Source: NAK82 sp036172345 (GTDB lineage: Bacteria > Chloroflexota > Anaerolineae > 4572-78 > NAK82). From it: a DNA stretch of 8,114 nucleotides. Made by a program: the position numbers and the translations under genes. Location: the NCBI GenBank assembly GCA_036172345.1, contig JASFBB010000271.1, positions 1-8,114 on the forward strand, in the 5' to 3' direction. A model generated the notes under the pieces. It ran no database searches, was not told where the DNA came from, and saw only the letters and a program-made list of their open reading frames with translations. Shown piece after piece: positions 5,755-8,114 of this stretch (positions are counted from its first letter, which is position 1; each line of letters opens with the position of its first letter).

Positions 5755-5798
5755 GTGAGTGTGTTCTCTGTTCGAGTATGGTTTCCTGGAGCATTGAT

Positions 5799-5827
5799 TT
5801 GTTAAGAAGATTTACTAATGCCATAAT
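5799..5827 (+). promoter_or_regulatory. Promoter of the SDR gene
   Basis: -35 TTGTTA (5799-5804), a 17-bp spacer, -10 CATAAT (5822-5827) preceded by TGC (extended -10). The predicted start near 5834 leaves a leader of about 56 nt before the ATG at 5890. It is divergent from the LysM promoter, with 44 bp between the two -35 boxes. Confidence 0.5.
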
Positions 5828-5889
5828 ACACGGATGGCAGTATCGTTACATTCAACGGATGAACATTTGTGCATCATAGATAGCTCGTA

Positions 5890-6639
5890 ATGGATCCGCG
5901 GGGAAAGGTGGCACTGATCACAGGTGGCGCTCACCGCTTGGGCAAGGCGATTACGCTGGCTTTAGCGCAAGCTGGGTGTAATGTCGTCATTAATTACCAC
6001 AAATCGAGGGAAGCGGCTGAAGCAACAGCTGCTGAAGCACGCCGTTGGAGAGTATCCACCCTGACGTTTCAGGCAGATGTGGCGGACTATGAGCAGGTGA
6101 GCGCTATGGTTCAAGCAGCTGTAGAGCATTTTGGGGGTGTCGATATCCTGATCAACAGTGCATCCTATTTCGTAAAAACCCCCTTCCCTGCTGATGATCT
6201 TTCCGCTTGGCACCGTGTCACTGCCATTCTGATCCATGGCGCTTTCTACTGTGCCAATGCTGTTGCGCCTCTCATGCTAAAACGGGGTGATGGTCTCATT
6301 ATCAATATTGCGGACTTGTCGGCATGGCAGCCTTGGCCTGGATTTGTTGCCCACAGCGTGGGAAAAGCAGCGCTGCTCGCGCTGACACGCCAGCTGGCAC
6401 TTGAGCTAGCCCCCACGGTACGTGTGAATGCGGTGGCGCCTGGACTTATCCTCCCACCACCTGACTATGATGCCTCAAAAATCGAACGTGCTGCACGGCG
6501 TACCCTTCTCAAACGCTGGGGCAATCCAGAGGATGTCACGCGCGCCGTGATGTATCTTATTGCAGCGGATTATGTCACCGGCGAGGTTATGGTAATAGAT
6601 GGAGGCGAGCTTCTTGACCGCTCCCGCTCCAAACTGTAG
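5890..6639 (+). CDS. Short-chain dehydrogenase/reductase, pteridine-reductase-like, with His at the catalytic Tyr position
   Basis: 249 aa, a classical SDR Rossmann fold. The nucleotide-binding motif is TGGAHRLGKAI (11-21); ADVAD (62-66) and INSAS (88-92, for the usual NNAG) follow, then APG (183-185) and a C-terminal GEVMVIDGG. GGAxRLG, Asn-x-Ala-Ser, and an Asp (142) thirteen residues before the Tyr position resemble the PTR1/FolM pteridine reductases, whose catalytic set is Asp-Tyr-Lys instead of Ser-Tyr-Lys. Here the Tyr position is His155 (VAHSVGKAAL) with Lys159 retained, and the usual Asn of the tetrad appears to be Leu114. It may reduce a pterin or other carbonyl/imine substrate with an altered proton donor, or have lost standard activity. 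No strong Shine-Dalgarno precedes the ATG. It is transcribed alone and faces the Tyr-rich gene convergently. SDR membership is certain; the substrate is not. Confidence 0.93.
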   Translation: MDPRGKVALITGGAHRLGKAITLALAQAGCNVVINYHKSREAAEATAAEARRWRVSTLTFQADVADYEQVSAMVQAAVEHFGGVDILINSASYFVKTPFPADDLSAWHRVTAILIHGAFYCANAVAPLMLKRGDGLIINIADLSAWQPWPGFVAHSVGKAALLALTRQLALELAPTVRVNAVAPGLILPPPDYDASKIERAARRTLLKRWGNPEDVTRAVMYLIAADYVTGEVMVIDGGELLDRSRSKL

Positions 6640-6671
6640 GTCTTCTAATCGCACAATCCAACACTAACTGG

Positions 6672-6689
6672 GCATCACACCGCTGATGC
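6672..6689. other. Small stem-loop between convergent SDR and Tyr-rich genes
   Basis: GCATCA (6672-6677) and TGATGC (6684-6689) form a 6-bp stem with a 6-nt loop, 33 nt after the SDR stop. A second, weaker stem, GCTTG/CAAGC, lies at 6707-6719. Neither is followed by a T tract, so termination by these is uncertain. Nothing else is visible in the 131-bp gap. Confidence 0.3.
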
Positions 6690-6770
6690 TCGTCCATTGC
6701 TATATTGCTTGGCGCAAGCTGCGCTATTCCACCAGGTCAATTTGGGCTGCTGATGTGTCTTCTTGATGTA

Positions 6771-7109
6771 TCAGTAGCTCGGCGATGTATGGCCGCCGTA
6801 CACCACCGGATAGATTGGATAGGGTGGATAGTAGGCATAAGGGTAATAGCTGTACGATGGATTGTAGGGATCGCCGCGGCTGCCATCGTAATAACCCTTG
6901 CTGTATCCGTAGGCGTAGCCGGTGTAATACCCCGTCCAGTAGCCATAAGAGTAGCTGCTTCCATAATACGGACCGTGGTATGGGTGGTAATAGGGGTAGT
7001 AGCAACCGGATGAAGTGCATACGTAAAAAGGCCACTGGGCAGCAGCCACTTCGGTCAACATTACGGAGGCCAGCAGTGCCACGAGCAACGCAATGAAGAC
7101 TCGATACAT
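6771..7109 (-). CDS. Small secreted tyrosine-rich protein with GYxx repeats, function unknown
   Basis: 112 aa. I do not recognise a named family. A clear Sec signal peptide (MYRVFIALLVALLAS, then EVAAA) should be cut after Ala24, leaving about 88 residues. The mature part holds 29 Tyr, about one in three, with many Gly, Pro and Ser. Residues 56-79 are six consecutive four-residue units beginning with Gly: GYWT, GYYT, GYAY, GYSK, GYYD, GSRG. The rest is rich in YY and PY pairs. Two cysteines near the mature N-terminus (Cys31, Cys36) could form a disulfide. There is no TM segment beyond the signal and no lipobox. The Shine-Dalgarno AAAGGAGGTG is nearly perfect and a plausible promoter lies at 7175-7203, so this is a real gene. 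Composition suggests a surface, matrix or adhesive structural protein; Tyr cross-linking is possible but unsupported. It is divergent from the metF gene. Confidence 0.85.
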   Translation of the reverse strand: MYRVFIALLVALLASVMLTEVAAAQWPFYVCTSSGCYYPYYHPYHGPYYGSSYSYGYWTGYYTGYAYGYSKGYYDGSRGDPYNPSYSYYPYAYYPPYPIYPVVYGGHTSPSY

Positions 7110-7113
7110 AAGA

Positions 7114-7123
7114 CACCTCCTTT
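7114..7123 (-). promoter_or_regulatory. Strong Shine-Dalgarno of the Tyr-rich gene
   Basis: AAAGGAGGTG on the - strand, 4 nt before the ATG at 7107-7109. It is the closest match to the anti-SD in the window and the main reason to accept this low-complexity frame as a gene, possibly a highly translated one. Confidence 0.85.
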
Positions 7124-7174
7124 ATGGCACTTCCCTCGCACAAGATATCAAGAAAGACTCATCATTTGTTATCT

Positions 7175-7203
7175 ATCTTAACATATAAATTGCACCTTTT
7201 CAA
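7175..7203 (-). promoter_or_regulatory. Predicted promoter of the Tyr-rich gene
   Basis: On the - strand: -35 TTGAAA (7203-7198), a 17-bp spacer, -10 TAAGAT (7180-7175) preceded by TGT. The -10 matches the consensus at only 4 of 6 positions. The leader would be about 58 nt. Its -35 box lies 4 bp from the -35 box of the divergent metF promoter. Confidence 0.45.
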
Positions 7204-7220
7204 GCCCTTGACAGCAATTT
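7187..7220. promoter_or_regulatory. Nested inverted repeats between divergent promoters, operator-like
   Basis: AAATTGC (7187-7193) and GCAATTT (7214-7220) are perfect inverted repeats 20 bp apart. Within them TCAAG-CC-CTTGA (7200-7211) is a second palindrome, centred 2 bp away. Together they bracket both -35 boxes. A dimeric regulator bound here could control both genes. Part of the inner palindrome follows simply from two facing -35 boxes. Confidence 0.4.
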
Positions 7221-7236
7221 TGTTGTATGCGATAAT
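7208..7236 (+). promoter_or_regulatory. Strong promoter of the metF-like gene
   Basis: -35 TTGACA (7208-7213, perfect), a 17-bp spacer, -10 GATAAT (7231-7236, 5 of 6) preceded by TGC (extended -10). The expected start is near 7243, giving a leader of about 55 nt before the ATG at 7298. Confidence 0.75.
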
Positions 7237-7285
7237 TATAAGTGCACCCGATGTTTGAAACGCATAACGTGTATCTGATCTGCCT

Positions 7286-7290
7286 AGGAG
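7286..7290 (+). promoter_or_regulatory. Shine-Dalgarno of the metF-like gene (decides the start)
   Basis: AGGAG, 7 nt before the ATG at 7298-7300. Together with the promoter at 7208-7236 it fixes the start of the reading frame that continues to the window end. Confidence 0.8.
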
Positions 7291-7297
7291 TAGTGCA

Positions 7298-8114
7298 ATG
7301 TGGCAGCGCCTGGCATCCGGCTTCCAATGCATGATAGGTGCACGAGCATGGCGGCAGGCGCGTTTGTGTCTAAAATTGGTGCTATATAGTCAAATTGACA
7401 GAGCTTTGTTCAAGTGTCAGGCGTGTGGCCAGTGTCTCCTCTTCCAAACTGCTTTTATCTGTCCTCTTACCTGCACGCGCAAGCTGCGCAACGGTCCATG
7501 CCGCGGTTCGAATCCACATCATTGCTTTATTAAGCCTACCCGGGCTTGTACCTGGTATCTTATCTACAAACGGGCAGAACAACAAGGGACTCTAGAGCGA
7601 CTGCTGGAGGTTAATGCTCCAAGCGCGAGACAAGATAATTTGTCCAAGGTAGGTATGGTCACCCCGCACACCCAAAGTTGTCTGCACGGATATGGTCCTC
7701 GTCTTTTGGATCGGTTCATCAATCCGGCTCGCTATTATGCTGAGTGGGAGGAATATCATAACCGACAGCGAGCACTACCATCATGGTGGCAGGGAGACAG
7801 CCATTATCATCCACCTGCATACTCCGAACCAGCCTCTCAGCTTGAGAGCCATCTGCGCGATGGGAAGTTTGTTGTCTCGGTTGAAGTAGCGCCCCCAATG
7901 GAACCCACTGGTGTACGCATCGCCCGCCTGGCTGAGCAGTTGGAAGGGTGCGTTGACACCTTCAACTTCACGGACAACCCGCGGGGCGTGGCCCGTATGG
8001 GAGGGCTTGCCTGCGCCATCCATAGTTTGGCTAATGGTATTGAGCCTATTCTCCAAATTCAGACTCGCTATCGGGATCGTTATAATTTGGAGAGCGAAGT
8101 GGTGGGTGCGTACT
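7298..8114 (+). CDS. Methylenetetrahydrofolate reductase with N-terminal MetV-type cysteine domain, 3'-truncated
   Basis: 272 codons are open from the ATG at 7298 to the right edge. Residues about 38-95 match the domain known as MTHFR_C or MetV: Cys40, 43, 46, 55, 59, 68, 76 and 84, with CQACGQC, CPLTC, LRNGPCRG and ACTWYLIYKRA. In MetV proteins such cysteines hold an Fe-S cluster or zinc. A variable linker with Tyr and Trp (about 100-180) follows. Then comes the start of the MetF barrel (about 182 onward): GKFVVSVEVAPP, VDTFNFTDNPRG and EPILQIQTRYRDR. MetF reduces 5,10-methylene-THF to 5-methyl-THF for methionine synthesis or the methyl branch of the Wood-Ljungdahl pathway. The usual order is separate metV and metF genes; here the cysteine domain leads a fused chain. 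The usual NGPCGG reads NGPCRG. The rest of the barrel, including flavin and folate sites, is outside the window. Confidence 0.9.
   Translation, partial: MWQRLASGFQCMIGARAWRQARLCLKLVLYSQIDRALFKCQACGQCLLFQTAFICPLTCTRKLRNGPCRGSNPHHCFIKPTRACTWYLIYKRAEQQGTLERLLEVNAPSARQDNLSKVGMVTPHTQSCLHGYGPRLLDRFINPARYYAEWEEYHNRQRALPSWWQGDSHYHPPAYSEPASQLESHLRDGKFVVSVEVAPPMEPTGVRIARLAEQLEGCVDTFNFTDNPRGVARMGGLACAIHSLANGIEPILQIQTRYRDRYNLESEVVGAY

Noticed and set aside
6705..7013. Open frames on both strands overlapping the Tyr-rich gene, some hydrophobic (Val/Ile-rich)
   Set aside because: They are produced by the repetitive Tyr/Gly codons read in other frames; only the - strand frame at 6771-7109 has a signal peptide and a strong Shine-Dalgarno.
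7504..7514. GGTTCGAATCC, which looks like the T-arm of a tRNA
   Set aside because: The five bases on each side of the TTCGAAT loop pair at only three of five positions, no cloverleaf can be built upstream, and the stretch lies inside the MetV cysteine domain codons (around Cys68-Asn72).
7781..8056. Open frames of 91 and 60 codons antisense to the metF-like gene
   Set aside because: The + strand carries the conserved MetV/MetF frame throughout, and the antisense frames show no motif.

Overview
The window most resembles the chromosome of a Chloroflexota bacterium, probably class Anaerolineae or a near relative. This is inferred from gene style, not from a database match. The pointers are Thr/Pro-rich linkers in two membrane-anchored proteins, a double-zinc-ribbon plus LysM protein, an rpsF-ssb-rpsR operon followed by a membrane parvulin instead of rplI, and an N-terminal MetV-type cysteine domain fused to MetF. 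Nothing points to phage, plasmid or insertion sequences. No rRNA, tRNA or CRISPR array was found.

Layout. (1) Positions 2-1579, + strand: the C-terminal three quarters of a RelA/SpoT (p)ppGpp synthetase; its HD domain lies upstream of the window. (2) Positions 1584-4272, - strand: rpsF (bS6), ssb and rpsR (bS18), read leftwards from a good promoter at 4348-4375 through a leader hairpin, then a membrane-anchored parvulin-type PPIase. A long hairpin with a T6 tract sits between rpsR and the PPIase. It either ends the ribosomal operon or attenuates entry into the PPIase gene. (3) Positions 4420-5616, - strand: a zinc-ribbon, single-TM, two-LysM protein with its own promoter. (4) Positions 5890-6639, + strand: a pteridine-reductase-like SDR whose catalytic Tyr position is His. 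(5) Positions 6771-7109, - strand: a small secreted protein that is about one third tyrosine, with a strict four-residue Gly-Tyr repeat. (6) Positions 7298-8114, + strand: the start of a MetV-MetF type methylenetetrahydrofolate reductase, open at the window end.

How they fit together. The rpsF operon serves translation and DNA replication or repair, and Rel couples translation state to growth. The PPIase and the LysM protein are envelope proteins. The SDR and the MetV-MetF protein may both act on pterin/folate cofactors. The five predicted promoters all carry a TGN extended -10, with 16-17 bp spacers. The most unusual items are the Tyr-rich secreted protein, the His-for-Tyr SDR, the hairpin before the PPIase gene, and the nested inverted repeats between the divergent Tyr-rich and metF promoters.
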